This document shows positions 1 through 6,626 of a stretch of DNA of 18,266 bases, piece by piece; the stretch's first letter is position 1; each line of letters starts with the position of its first letter. A program made the translations under genes and the position numbers. Source of the DNA: Chloroflexi bacterium UBA6622 (GTDB taxonomy: Bacteria; Chloroflexota; UBA11872); contig DJHK01000037.1 of NCBI GenBank assembly GCA_002433065.1, forward strand, positions 1-18,266, given 5' to 3'. The notes under the pieces were generated by a model that was not told the DNA's origin, searched no databases, and saw nothing but the letters and a program-made list of their open reading frames with translations.

Positions 1-266
1 ATCGACGAAGGAGTCACTGATTGCCAATAAACCTCTCCCGCTCGAGTTTGTGCAGCCGCCACTCGCATCGGCCCCCAGCACAACTCGCCGAGAGCTTTTT
101 TGGTTTCGCGATCACGAACAGCTATCACTTTCCAACCCTGACGGTTTCCTCCGTTAGGTGCAAAGCGAGCGGTGTCGAAAATTCGATACAACACGTCATC
201 AGGGACGGGTTCATCAGTGAACTCTCGAGCTGCAAACGTGGTTTTAGCTACATCAACAAAATCCAT
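1..266 (-). CDS. Nitroreductase family protein, N-terminal part (runs off left edge)
   Basis: An open frame starts at ATG 266-264 on the minus strand and runs without a stop for 88 codons to the window edge, so only the N-terminus is present. The start has a GAGG ribosome site 8 bases upstream and lies 9 bases after the stop of the CoA-transferase gene, so the two are probably co-transcribed. The translation carries the family's FMN-phosphate region: FAAREF at residues 11-16 and APNGGNRQ at 36-43. It aligns without gaps to the nitroreductase at 2849-3523, with 50 of 88 residues identical by hand count, so the two are paralogs. Family members are FMN-dependent NAD(P)H oxidoreductases acting on nitro groups, quinones, flavins or enoyl-type bonds; the substrate here is unknown. 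The family call is firm. Confidence 0.88.
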   Translation of the reverse strand, partial: MDFVDVAKTTFAAREFTDEPVPDDVLYRIFDTARFAPNGGNRQGWKVIAVRDRETKKALGELCWGPMRVAAAQTRAGEVYWQSVTPSS

Positions 267-275
267 TTTGGAACC

Positions 276-1460
276 TCAAATAATTCGATCGGAACGCAAG
301 TCATCGATTTCCGACGAGTTGAAACCCAACTCTGTCAGCACTTCGTTGGTATGTTCACCCAACTCAGGAGCCCGATGACGAATCACACCCGGACTGCCCG
401 TCATAGCAACCGGGAATTGGCTTATCGGAACATCTTTCGCAGCTGTCGGATATCCCAGTCGCTCCAAAAAGCCCAACGCGTTTACATGAGGATGATCCAG
501 GGTCTGTTGAGGCTTCAGCACCGGGGCACCCGGGATCTTCAACTCAGCGAGAGCAGAAAGAATCTCATCGGTTGTCTTGGCAGCGCACCAATCCGACATC
601 ACTCCACAGATCTCATTTCGGTGGTTCCCCCGCCCTTCATCATTTTGGAACCTTGGATCGTCGGCCAGCTCAGGTCTACCAACCAGCTTCGCCCAACGAG
701 CGAACTGATAGTTACCGATGACCGAAACTAGAACTAAGCCGTCGCTAGTCACAAAAGTGTCCGAAGGAGCGGCCGTCTGCCCTTGGTTATGGGAAGCCTC
801 ACGGTTTATCTGAAGCTGGTCCTGCTCTATAAGTGTCGCATTCGCGATGGTCATCGCAGTTTTGAGCAGCGCTCCCTCCAACTCCTGGCCTTCTCCAGTG
901 AGGTCACGGTGCCGTAACGCGGCAAGAGTCGCCATAGCCAACAAAGACCCAGTACAAAAATCTACGTACGGCGTGGAATTGCGTGTCGGTTGTCCCTCAG
1001 GGCCCGTCATATGCATCGCACCAGACATAGCTTGAGCCAAGCCGTCGAAACCGACCCTGTCGCTAAAAGGTCCGCCTGACCCGAAACAAGTTACCGTTGA
1101 CACGATGATGTCTTCCTTGAGTGATTTCAGCGACTCATAGTCAAGACCCATCTGCCTTCGAGTTTCAGGAGGAAGATTGGCGACCACCACGTCGGCGGTT
1201 GCTACAAGGGCGTTCATTATCTCTCGCCCTTCTGGTTTCATCGGATTTAGCGTCACACTTTTTTTATTGCGACCCACCTGCAAAAACAAAGCGCCTTGAC
1301 CGTCGGGAGTCACTGGTGTCGTCCAACGATCCTCCCCGCCATCGATCCTTTCAATCCGGATTACATCAGCACCAAGATCTCCCAAAATCGTCGCAGCGAA
1401 CGGCCCGGCAATAAACCGCCCGAAATCCAAAACCCGAATCCCATCCAAAACGCCAGACAT
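276..1460 (-). CDS. Family III CoA-transferase (CaiB/BaiF type)
   Basis: This 394-residue protein matches the usual 380-410 residue length of family III CoA-transferases, which move CoA between acyl-CoA and a free carboxylate in the cytoplasm. Visible family features are the N-terminal GVLDGIRVLDFGRFIAGPFA stretch, LGADVIRIE just after it, a GFDGLAQAMSG segment near residues 137-147, and PYVDFCTG, whose Asp167 matches the catalytic aspartate of formyl-CoA transferase (Asp169). The frame stays open to 1526, but ATG at 1460 is preferred: homology begins there, GGGGA lies 7 bases upstream, and the upstream extension is low-complexity and unlike the family. The nitroreductase follows 9 bases downstream, suggesting an operon. 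The acyl donor and acceptor cannot be told; carnitine, oxalate, mesaconate, benzylsuccinate and bile-acid transferases all look like this. Confidence 0.93.
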   Translation of the reverse strand: MSGVLDGIRVLDFGRFIAGPFAATILGDLGADVIRIERIDGGEDRWTTPVTPDGQGALFLQVGRNKKSVTLNPMKPEGREIMNALVATADVVVANLPPETRRQMGLDYESLKSLKEDIIVSTVTCFGSGGPFSDRVGFDGLAQAMSGAMHMTGPEGQPTRNSTPYVDFCTGSLLAMATLAALRHRDLTGEGQELEGALLKTAMTIANATLIEQDQLQINREASHNQGQTAAPSDTFVTSDGLVLVSVIGNYQFARWAKLVGRPELADDPRFQNDEGRGNHRNEICGVMSDWCAAKTTDEILSALAELKIPGAPVLKPQQTLDHPHVNALGFLERLGYPTAAKDVPISQFPVAMTGSPGVIRHRAPELGEHTNEVLTELGFNSSEIDDLRSDRII

Positions 1461-1527
1461 CACAATCCCCAGACCGTCCCCAATGCCGTTTCCAACCGAA
1501 ACGGAAGAACTTTCCCCCAAGAACATA

Positions 1528-1559
1528 GTTAGCTTTTTAGCGTCATGACTTTTGCTAAC
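1528..1559. promoter_or_regulatory. Inverted repeat GTTAGC-N20-GCTAAC in divergent intergenic region
   Basis: The 112-base gap between the leftward CoA-transferase and the rightward AttH-like gene contains GTTAGC at 1528-1533 and its reverse complement GCTAAC at 1554-1559. The 8-base palindrome GTCATGAC (1542-1549) lies between them, not exactly centred. It could be an operator for a shared regulator of the divergent pair, but arms of six bases are short enough to arise by chance. Confidence 0.25.
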
Positions 1560-1572
1560 AACATCTCAATAG

Positions 1573-2802
1573 GTGCCGCTAAGGGATATCGGTCCTATTC
1601 CAAATGCCGTCCGACCTACAGTCGGGCCTATGTTGGGGACACACGATCAGTTGTTGACCGCAGCGATTGGGGAAAAGTTGCTCAGTTCATTTGACGATTT
1701 TTATATCCACCAAACATCACACCCGATCTCGATCCCAGCAACAGGTGATCGAAACGCATACGACCGATCTTTCTTTAACGGGTACACCGCAGACGGCAGC
1801 TTGTACTTCGGAGTGAGTTCTGCCCGGTACCCAAACCTCCACATACAAGACTGTGCGTTAACGGTTGCATGGGGCGACCAACAACACTCTTTTCATGGCT
1901 CACGACGAGCCCCACAAGACCCAATTGATATGAGCACCGGGCCCTTTCGGATCGAAATCCAAGAACCAATGGGGAATATCCGCGTTGTTCTCGAGGACAA
2001 TGAGACCGGAATCGGAGCTGACCTTGAATGGATTCCTCGCAGCGCACACTTTGCTGAAGATCATCAAACACTGACGCCGGAACAGATAGGCCGCTGGATG
2101 ATTGCCACTCGGATGAACCAGTTCGGATTTTGGCGCGGCGAACTCCGTCTTCCCGGCGAAACCATCACCGTTGACCCAACCCAGACATACGGAACCAAAG
2201 ACCGCTCTTGGGGTATTCGACCAGTGGGAGACCCGGCACCTCCAGGAGCACCGCAACCCCCCAAAGGTCTCAAATTTTTCTGGGCCCCCCTCCACTGGCC
2301 AAGTCACGTCACCCACATAGGTGTTTTTGAAGGAGACCACGGTGAAATCTGGCATTGGGACGGTTTCCAACTGCCCGCTTACTCACAAGCCGACCAGATA
2401 CCAGGCATCGAAGATCCAGATATCAAGCGTTTCGCTTCGGTAAGCCACAACTTCAGATGGTTAGCCGGAACACGTCGAGTGTCGGGTGGTCAATTAACCG
2501 CACAACTCCCTGATGGGGATCCAATTGCAATAGAGATCCAACCAATACGTTCAATTCTCATGAAGGGAATGGGATACGGCCACCCCGAATGGGGCCATGG
2601 ACACTGGAAAGGCGAATTAGCGACCTTTGGAGAATCCTGGGATCTCAACCAAATCGACCCACTTGCACCCGAAAACATTCATATACAAGAAGTTGTGCGA
2701 GTCCATGACGGCGCTTCTGAAGGTGTGGGTGTGCTTGAACAACTTGTAGTTGGGCCATACCCCAAATACGGGTTCACAAAGTTCTTTGACGCGGCCACTT
2801 GA
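1573..2802 (+). CDS. AttH/CrtC-like lipocalin-fold protein (DUF7064-type), unknown role
   Basis: This 409-residue protein of mainly beta-strand character resembles the DUF7064/AttH/hydroxyneurosporene-synthase-like proteins often found in actinobacterial and sphingomonad catabolic clusters for lipids, terpenoids or xenobiotics. Landmarks are YDRSFFNGY at residues 63-71, TKDRSWGIRP at 208-217, FWAPLHW at 236-242 and a His/Trp-rich GYGHPEWGHGHWKGEL at 334-349. No signal peptide or membrane segment is visible. The catalytic role, if any, is unknown; CrtC relatives hydrate isolated double bonds, but that cannot be assumed here. The start is uncertain: GTG 1573 gives the full frame and ATG 1630 would drop 19 residues; neither has a good ribosome site. 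A nitroreductase follows 46 bases downstream on the same strand. The family call is from recalled motifs. Confidence 0.75.
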   Translation: MPLRDIGPIPNAVRPTVGPMLGTHDQLLTAAIGEKLLSSFDDFYIHQTSHPISIPATGDRNAYDRSFFNGYTADGSLYFGVSSARYPNLHIQDCALTVAWGDQQHSFHGSRRAPQDPIDMSTGPFRIEIQEPMGNIRVVLEDNETGIGADLEWIPRSAHFAEDHQTLTPEQIGRWMIATRMNQFGFWRGELRLPGETITVDPTQTYGTKDRSWGIRPVGDPAPPGAPQPPKGLKFFWAPLHWPSHVTHIGVFEGDHGEIWHWDGFQLPAYSQADQIPGIEDPDIKRFASVSHNFRWLAGTRRVSGGQLTAQLPDGDPIAIEIQPIRSILMKGMGYGHPEWGHGHWKGELATFGESWDLNQIDPLAPENIHIQEVVRVHDGASEGVGVLEQLVVGPYPKYGFTKFFDAAT

Positions 2803-2834
2803 AGCAATAGAACGACACGCACAATGCCTGTCGT

Positions 2835-2841
2835 GGAAGGA
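2835..2841 (+). promoter_or_regulatory. Ribosome binding site GGAAGGA fixing the nitroreductase start
   Basis: GGAAGGA lies 7 bases before ATG 2849. It supports that start over an upstream in-frame ATG at 2750, which would place the first 33 codons inside the end of the preceding gene and add residues unlike the family. Confidence 0.7.
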
Positions 2842-2848
2842 TGAACCC

Positions 2849-3523
2849 ATGGAACTGTATGACGCTATGCGAACCACATTCGCCGCACGAGATTTCACTG
2901 ACGACGAAATGCCAGACGAGACCCTTTATCGGATTCTCGACAACGCCCGCTTTGCCCCCAGTGGAGGCAACCGACAAGGCGGACGAGTAATTGTTGTAAA
3001 AGACCCCGCCACGAAGACAACTCTCGGTCGGCTATGCCTTCCGCAGTTGAGGGTGTACGGCGAACAACGACGAAGCGGAGAAAACCCTTGGCAAAGTGTT
3101 CAACCAACAGGCATTGACGTTGACAAAGTCTGGAACGACGAATCCATTCCTGCTGTGATCCCCATGTTTGAAGATCTTTCACGCACACCTACCGTGCTGG
3201 TCATCGCCGTTGATCTGAATGTTGTGGCGTCTCTGGACAAAGACCTTGACCGAGTCGGCATTATCAGTGGAGGCTCGATATATCCAATGGCATGGAACAT
3301 CCTGCTTGGTGCTCGCAACGAAGGATTTGGCGGAACTCTGACCACGCTCATCGCTGCCCAGGAATCGAAAGCGCAAGAGTTACTTGGCCTCGAACCCGAT
3401 ATTGCTGTGGCGGCCCTTCTGACGATAGGAAAACCCAAGAAACAACTCACAAAGCTGTCTCGTAAGAAAGTTGAAGAGTTCACTACAGTCGACCGCGGCG
3501 ACGGGCCCGCATTTACAGGCTAA
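2849..3523 (+). CDS. Nitroreductase family FMN-dependent oxidoreductase
   Basis: This 224-residue protein has the typical length and order of the nitroreductase family. FAARDF (11-16) and APSGGNRQ (36-43) form the FMN-phosphate site, and GFGGTLTTLI near residues 160-170 matches the family's conserved GLG-type turn. Such enzymes are cytoplasmic FMN dimers that use NAD(P)H to reduce nitro groups, quinones or unsaturated bonds. The gene follows the AttH-like gene and is convergent with the AidB-like gene, 15 bases away. It is a paralog of the partial nitroreductase at the left edge. The two copies sit at the outer ends of a divergent four-gene block, which suggests related but distinct substrates in one pathway. 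Substrate unknown. Confidence 0.92.
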   Translation: MELYDAMRTTFAARDFTDDEMPDETLYRILDNARFAPSGGNRQGGRVIVVKDPATKTTLGRLCLPQLRVYGEQRRSGENPWQSVQPTGIDVDKVWNDESIPAVIPMFEDLSRTPTVLVIAVDLNVVASLDKDLDRVGIISGGSIYPMAWNILLGARNEGFGGTLTTLIAAQESKAQELLGLEPDIAVAALLTIGKPKKQLTKLSRKKVEEFTTVDRGDGPAFTG

Positions 3524-3538
3524 ACATCAAAGACGCTC

Positions 3539-5164
3539 TTAAGCTGGGACTGCCCGTCTCGAAATCTCCTCAAGATCACAAGATGTCGGGAGGGTGCCAA
3601 ATAGTGACCCGTGGTCGCCGCCCACACGTGACATCAAGTAGGCCTCACTGACCGAAGGGTGGCCATACTCAACCATCAAAGTCGCAGCCCAAGTGACCGC
3701 AAGCTTTTCTACGAGTCGACGTGCCTCTGCTTCAGATAGCGGGTTAGCGAACTCGGCTCGCAGAGCATCCAGATGTTCATCAATGCCTGCATCTCGACCC
3801 CGAGACTGTTCTAACTCATCAAGAAAAATTTCGACACTCTCGGGGTTCCTAGATGCCGCTCTCCCGATATCCAGAGCGATAACGTTTCCAGCACCCTCCC
3901 AAATGGCGTTCAAAGGTGCCTCACGATACAAACGAGGCATCATCGAATCTTCTACATACCCATTGCCGCCAACACACTCCAATGCCTCTCTGACAACAGG
4001 GTTTGATTGTTTGGTTAACCAATACTTAGCAACGGGCGTCGCTAATCGAGCAAAAGCTTGTTCCCTCTCATCGACTTCCATGCGTTCATGCGCGCCTGAA
4101 AGCCGGGTGATCATCAGCGTTGCGGCTTCAACTTCAATTTCCAAGTCGGCCAATACGTTTTGCATCAATGGCTTATCAATCAAAGTTGCGCCGAACGCTT
4201 CGCGGTTAGCCACATGCCAACTCGCTTGGCTCACAGCTTGACGCATCAAAGAAACACCCCAATTCGCGACATCTAACCGGGTGGCATGCACCATGTCGAT
4301 AATTGTTGGAATACCACGCCCTTCCTCACCCACCATCCAGGCCGCCGTGCTGTCGAATTCCAATTCAGCTGATGCGTTGGACCGATTTCCCAGCTTGTCT
4401 TTCAGGCGCATAAAACGAAGCGAATTTCGGGTCCCGTCAGGCAACACTCGGGGGACTAAGAAACAAGACATCCCTTTAGCTGCATAAGCCAAAACCAAAA
4501 AGGCATCACACATAGGCGCTGAGGTGAACCATTTATGGCCCTCAAGCCGGTACTCACTTCCCGGACCACCCCCAGCCGCAGGCGTTGCGGTACTTGTGTT
4601 TGCCCTAACGTCAGAACCGCCTTGTCTTTCTGTCATACCCATACCCAAAAGCACCCCCGACTTCGTCGTTGGAGCTTTGAGCTGCTGGTCATAACTTCTG
4701 CTGATCGTCAGCGGTTCCCAGATTTCAGCCAGTTCAGGTTGATGCCGCAACGCCATAAGAGCACCGGAGGTCATTGAGGTAGGGCAACCATGACCCATTT
4801 CGATCTGAGTTATTAAGCCCATGAGGGCGTTGCGCGTCACATATGCCCCGTCACCCGCAGGCTTTTCATAGCGCATGCAATGAATCCCGCTTTCGACGGC
4901 AAGATTCAGAAGCGAGTGATAAGCGGGATGGTATTCGATCTCATCGATTCTGTTGCCAGAAGCATCATGCGTGTGAAGAATCGGAACGTTCTTATTCGCT
5001 AAACGTCCCCATTCCCGTGTTTCCTCATTCCCGACCCGGTCGCCGAAACTCTCCAAAACATCCAAGTCTCCTCCCTCGCGGCGAACCGCTTCAGAGAGCA
5101 CCGGATCAGCAGTAAACAAGTTGTAAGAACTGAGGGGTTCCGGTTGGTTATCAGAGGCCTGCAT
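3539..5164 (-). CDS. AidB-type acyl-CoA dehydrogenase
   Basis: The protein is 541 residues, the same length as E. coli AidB. Subfamily hallmarks are MGMTERQGGSDVRANT (175-190), GHKWFTSAPMCDAFLVL (209-225), LKDKLGNRSNAS (254-265) and RLYREAPLNAIWEGAGN (411-427). Glu423 in IWEGAGN aligns with the acyl-CoA dehydrogenase catalytic base. These enzymes bind FAD and are soluble. E. coli AidB also binds DNA through a basic C-terminal domain and is induced in the alkylation (Ada) response. Here the last ~100 residues are strongly acidic, so a metabolic role in this catabolic neighbourhood is as likely. The start at ATG 5164 is preferred because the YNLF-type N-terminus typical of AidB follows. It is divergent from the molybdenum hydroxylase operon across a 116-base gap. 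Confidence 0.93.
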   Translation of the reverse strand: MQASDNQPEPLSSYNLFTADPVLSEAVRREGGDLDVLESFGDRVGNEETREWGRLANKNVPILHTHDASGNRIDEIEYHPAYHSLLNLAVESGIHCMRYEKPAGDGAYVTRNALMGLITQIEMGHGCPTSMTSGALMALRHQPELAEIWEPLTISRSYDQQLKAPTTKSGVLLGMGMTERQGGSDVRANTSTATPAAGGGPGSEYRLEGHKWFTSAPMCDAFLVLAYAAKGMSCFLVPRVLPDGTRNSLRFMRLKDKLGNRSNASAELEFDSTAAWMVGEEGRGIPTIIDMVHATRLDVANWGVSLMRQAVSQASWHVANREAFGATLIDKPLMQNVLADLEIEVEAATLMITRLSGAHERMEVDEREQAFARLATPVAKYWLTKQSNPVVREALECVGGNGYVEDSMMPRLYREAPLNAIWEGAGNVIALDIGRAASRNPESVEIFLDELEQSRGRDAGIDEHLDALRAEFANPLSEAEARRLVEKLAVTWAATLMVEYGHPSVSEAYLMSRVGGDHGSLFGTLPTSCDLEEISRRAVPA

Positions 5165-5243
5165 GGCCCTAAACTATCTGGAAGCTCGTTGAAGAGGACA
5201 ATGCAGCAATGAGCGACTACTTTTCGATGCACTGCACGACGAT

Positions 5244-5264
5244 GGCGGATATTTAATAACCGCC
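5244..5264. promoter_or_regulatory. 21-base near-perfect palindrome upstream of the molybdenum hydroxylase operon
   Basis: GGCGGATATT at 5244-5253 and AATAACCGCC at 5255-5264 are reverse complements with one mismatch (A5249 opposite A5259) around the single base 5254. The element is 17 bases before the GTG start of the FAD subunit, within the 116-base gap to the divergent AidB-like gene. Its AT core TATTTAATAA could overlap a -10 element. The size and symmetry fit an operator for a dimeric regulator such as a TetR, GntR or MarR type, probably repressing the operon until an inducer is present. No regulator gene lies in the window. Confidence 0.5.
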
Positions 5265-5280
5265 TAACTAAGGGGAATAA

Positions 5281-6150
5281 GTGAAATACGTAGCACCATC
5301 TTCGGTTGAGGAAGCAACGTCGTTGCTGTCAAGCTCACCGTCGGCGCAGGTGTTTGCAGGGGCAACAGACGTTGTCCCCCAAATCCGGGCCGGACGTCCA
5401 GCACCTGAAGTACTGGTCGATCTAAAGAAGATAGAAGAACTCGTATCAGTCGCTAACGACGAAGACAAATGGACGGTAGGGGCCGCGACGCCAACGGCTA
5501 ACCTCACCGATGACCCAGCCTTCAGCGAAGAGTTTCCAGGCCTAACTGAGGCCGCAGGCTTAATCGGCTCTGACCAGATACAAAATAGATCCAGTTTGGG
5601 AGGCAACCTATGCAATGGTTCACCCGCAGCTGACTCCGTGCCGGCAATGGTCGTGAATGGAGCTCGAGCCGTAGTTGCTGGCCCAAACGGAACTCGGGTC
5701 CTTGATGTAGCCGAAGTTGTGACCGGGCCAGGTCAAACGTCACTCGACGCAGATGAATTCATTGTCGAGTTTGAAATTGACAGAATCCCAGCACGGACTG
5801 GTGATGCTTATCTGCGGATGATCCCACGAACCGAAATGGACATCGCTGTCGTAGGAGCTGGAGCACGGATCACACTCGCAGAAGACGGAAGCATCGAACA
5901 CGCAGCCCTAGCTTTAGCAGCGGTAGCCCCGACAGTCGTTAGAGTCCCCGAGGCAGAAGCCGCGTTGGTTGGCAACACCGCCGATGACGAAACCCTCTCT
6001 GCTGTAGCGGACGCAGCGAGTGAAGCATGTGACCCGATTGATGACAAACGTGGCACCGTCGCTTACCGGAGGCAGGTAGCAGGAGTGTTGGCGAAACGAG
6101 CGGTGCTTATAGCAATTGAAAGAGCCCAGCAGAGAAACGGAACGAACTAA
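5281..6150 (+). CDS. FAD-binding subunit of xanthine-oxidase-family molybdenum hydroxylase
   Basis: This 289-residue protein is the medium (CoxM/HcrB/XdhB-like) subunit that passes electrons from the iron-sulfur subunit to an external acceptor through FAD. FAD-site motifs are AGATDVVPQIRAG (26-38) and QNRSSLGGNLCNGSPAADS (101-119). GTG 5281 is the start, with AAGGGG five bases upstream. The TAA stop overlaps the ATG of the next gene in TAATG, so the three subunits are translationally coupled. 4-Hydroxybenzoyl-CoA reductase carries an extra 4Fe-4S loop with several cysteines in this subunit. This protein has only two cysteines (Cys111 and one near residue 251), so that specific enzyme is disfavoured. 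Electron acceptor and substrate unknown. Confidence 0.93.
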   Translation: MKYVAPSSVEEATSLLSSSPSAQVFAGATDVVPQIRAGRPAPEVLVDLKKIEELVSVANDEDKWTVGAATPTANLTDDPAFSEEFPGLTEAAGLIGSDQIQNRSSLGGNLCNGSPAADSVPAMVVNGARAVVAGPNGTRVLDVAEVVTGPGQTSLDADEFIVEFEIDRIPARTGDAYLRMIPRTEMDIAVVGAGARITLAEDGSIEHAALALAAVAPTVVRVPEAEAALVGNTADDETLSAVADAASEACDPIDDKRGTVAYRRQVAGVLAKRAVLIAIERAQQRNGTN

Positions 6151-6626
6151 TGGCACGAACTCACATAACTACCGTTGTCAACGGTGACGAAACAGAATTC
6201 TTGACCGAGGACAGCACCTCACTGCTTAACGCTCTCAGAGACGAAGTTGGTCTAACTGGAGCCAAAGAAGGTTGCGGTACAGGGGATTGTGGAGCTTGTT
6301 CAGTCATGGTCGATGACAAAGTCACGTGTGCTTGTCTTGTATTCGCGCCAGAAGTTGACGGATCAACGATTCTCACGGTTGAAGGGCTTGCCGACTCCGG
6401 TGAGCTGCATCCCCTCCAACAATGCTTCCTAGAGGGAGCTGCTCTGCAATGCGGCATCTGCACACCAGGGTTTCTGATATCGGCAAAAGCTTTGCTAGAC
6501 AAAAACCCAGATCCAACGGAAACAGAAATTCGTTATGCGTTAGCCGGCAACCTGTGCCGGTGCACCGGATATGACAAAATTATTCGTGCTGTCCAAGAAG
6601 CAGCTCGAGAGATGAGGGATCAGTAA
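6150..6626 (+). CDS. 2Fe-2S subunit of xanthine-oxidase-family molybdenum hydroxylase
   Basis: The 158-residue small subunit carries both [2Fe-2S] clusters that link molybdenum to FAD. The N-terminal plant-ferredoxin-type cluster has Cys42, Cys47, Cys50 and Cys62, and the C-terminal helical-domain cluster has Cys101, Cys104, Cys136 and Cys138 (QCGICTPGF and CRCTGY). All eight ligands are present with standard spacing, so the subunit looks functional. It starts inside the stop of the FAD gene and ends with a TAATG overlap into the molybdenum subunit. The order FAD, FeS, Mo is the same as in cox operons (M-S-L), but gene order alone does not give specificity. Confidence 0.97.
   Translation: MARTHITTVVNGDETEFLTEDSTSLLNALRDEVGLTGAKEGCGTGDCGACSVMVDDKVTCACLVFAPEVDGSTILTVEGLADSGELHPLQQCFLEGAALQCGICTPGFLISAKALLDKNPDPTETEIRYALAGNLCRCTGYDKIIRAVQEAAREMRDQ

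Noticed and set aside
21..731. 236-codon plus-strand open frame at the left end
   Set aside because: It runs antisense to the nitroreductase and the CoA-transferase, both with clear family motifs, and shows no domain of its own.
3693..4241. 182-codon plus-strand open frame opposite the AidB-like gene
   Set aside because: It is a shadow of a well-supported acyl-CoA dehydrogenase; the translation has no domain pattern and is Ser/Arg-rich as expected for an antisense frame.
5281..6150. 4-hydroxybenzoyl-CoA reductase beta subunit
   Set aside because: The diagnostic 4Fe-4S loop with its several cysteines is missing; only two cysteines occur in the protein.
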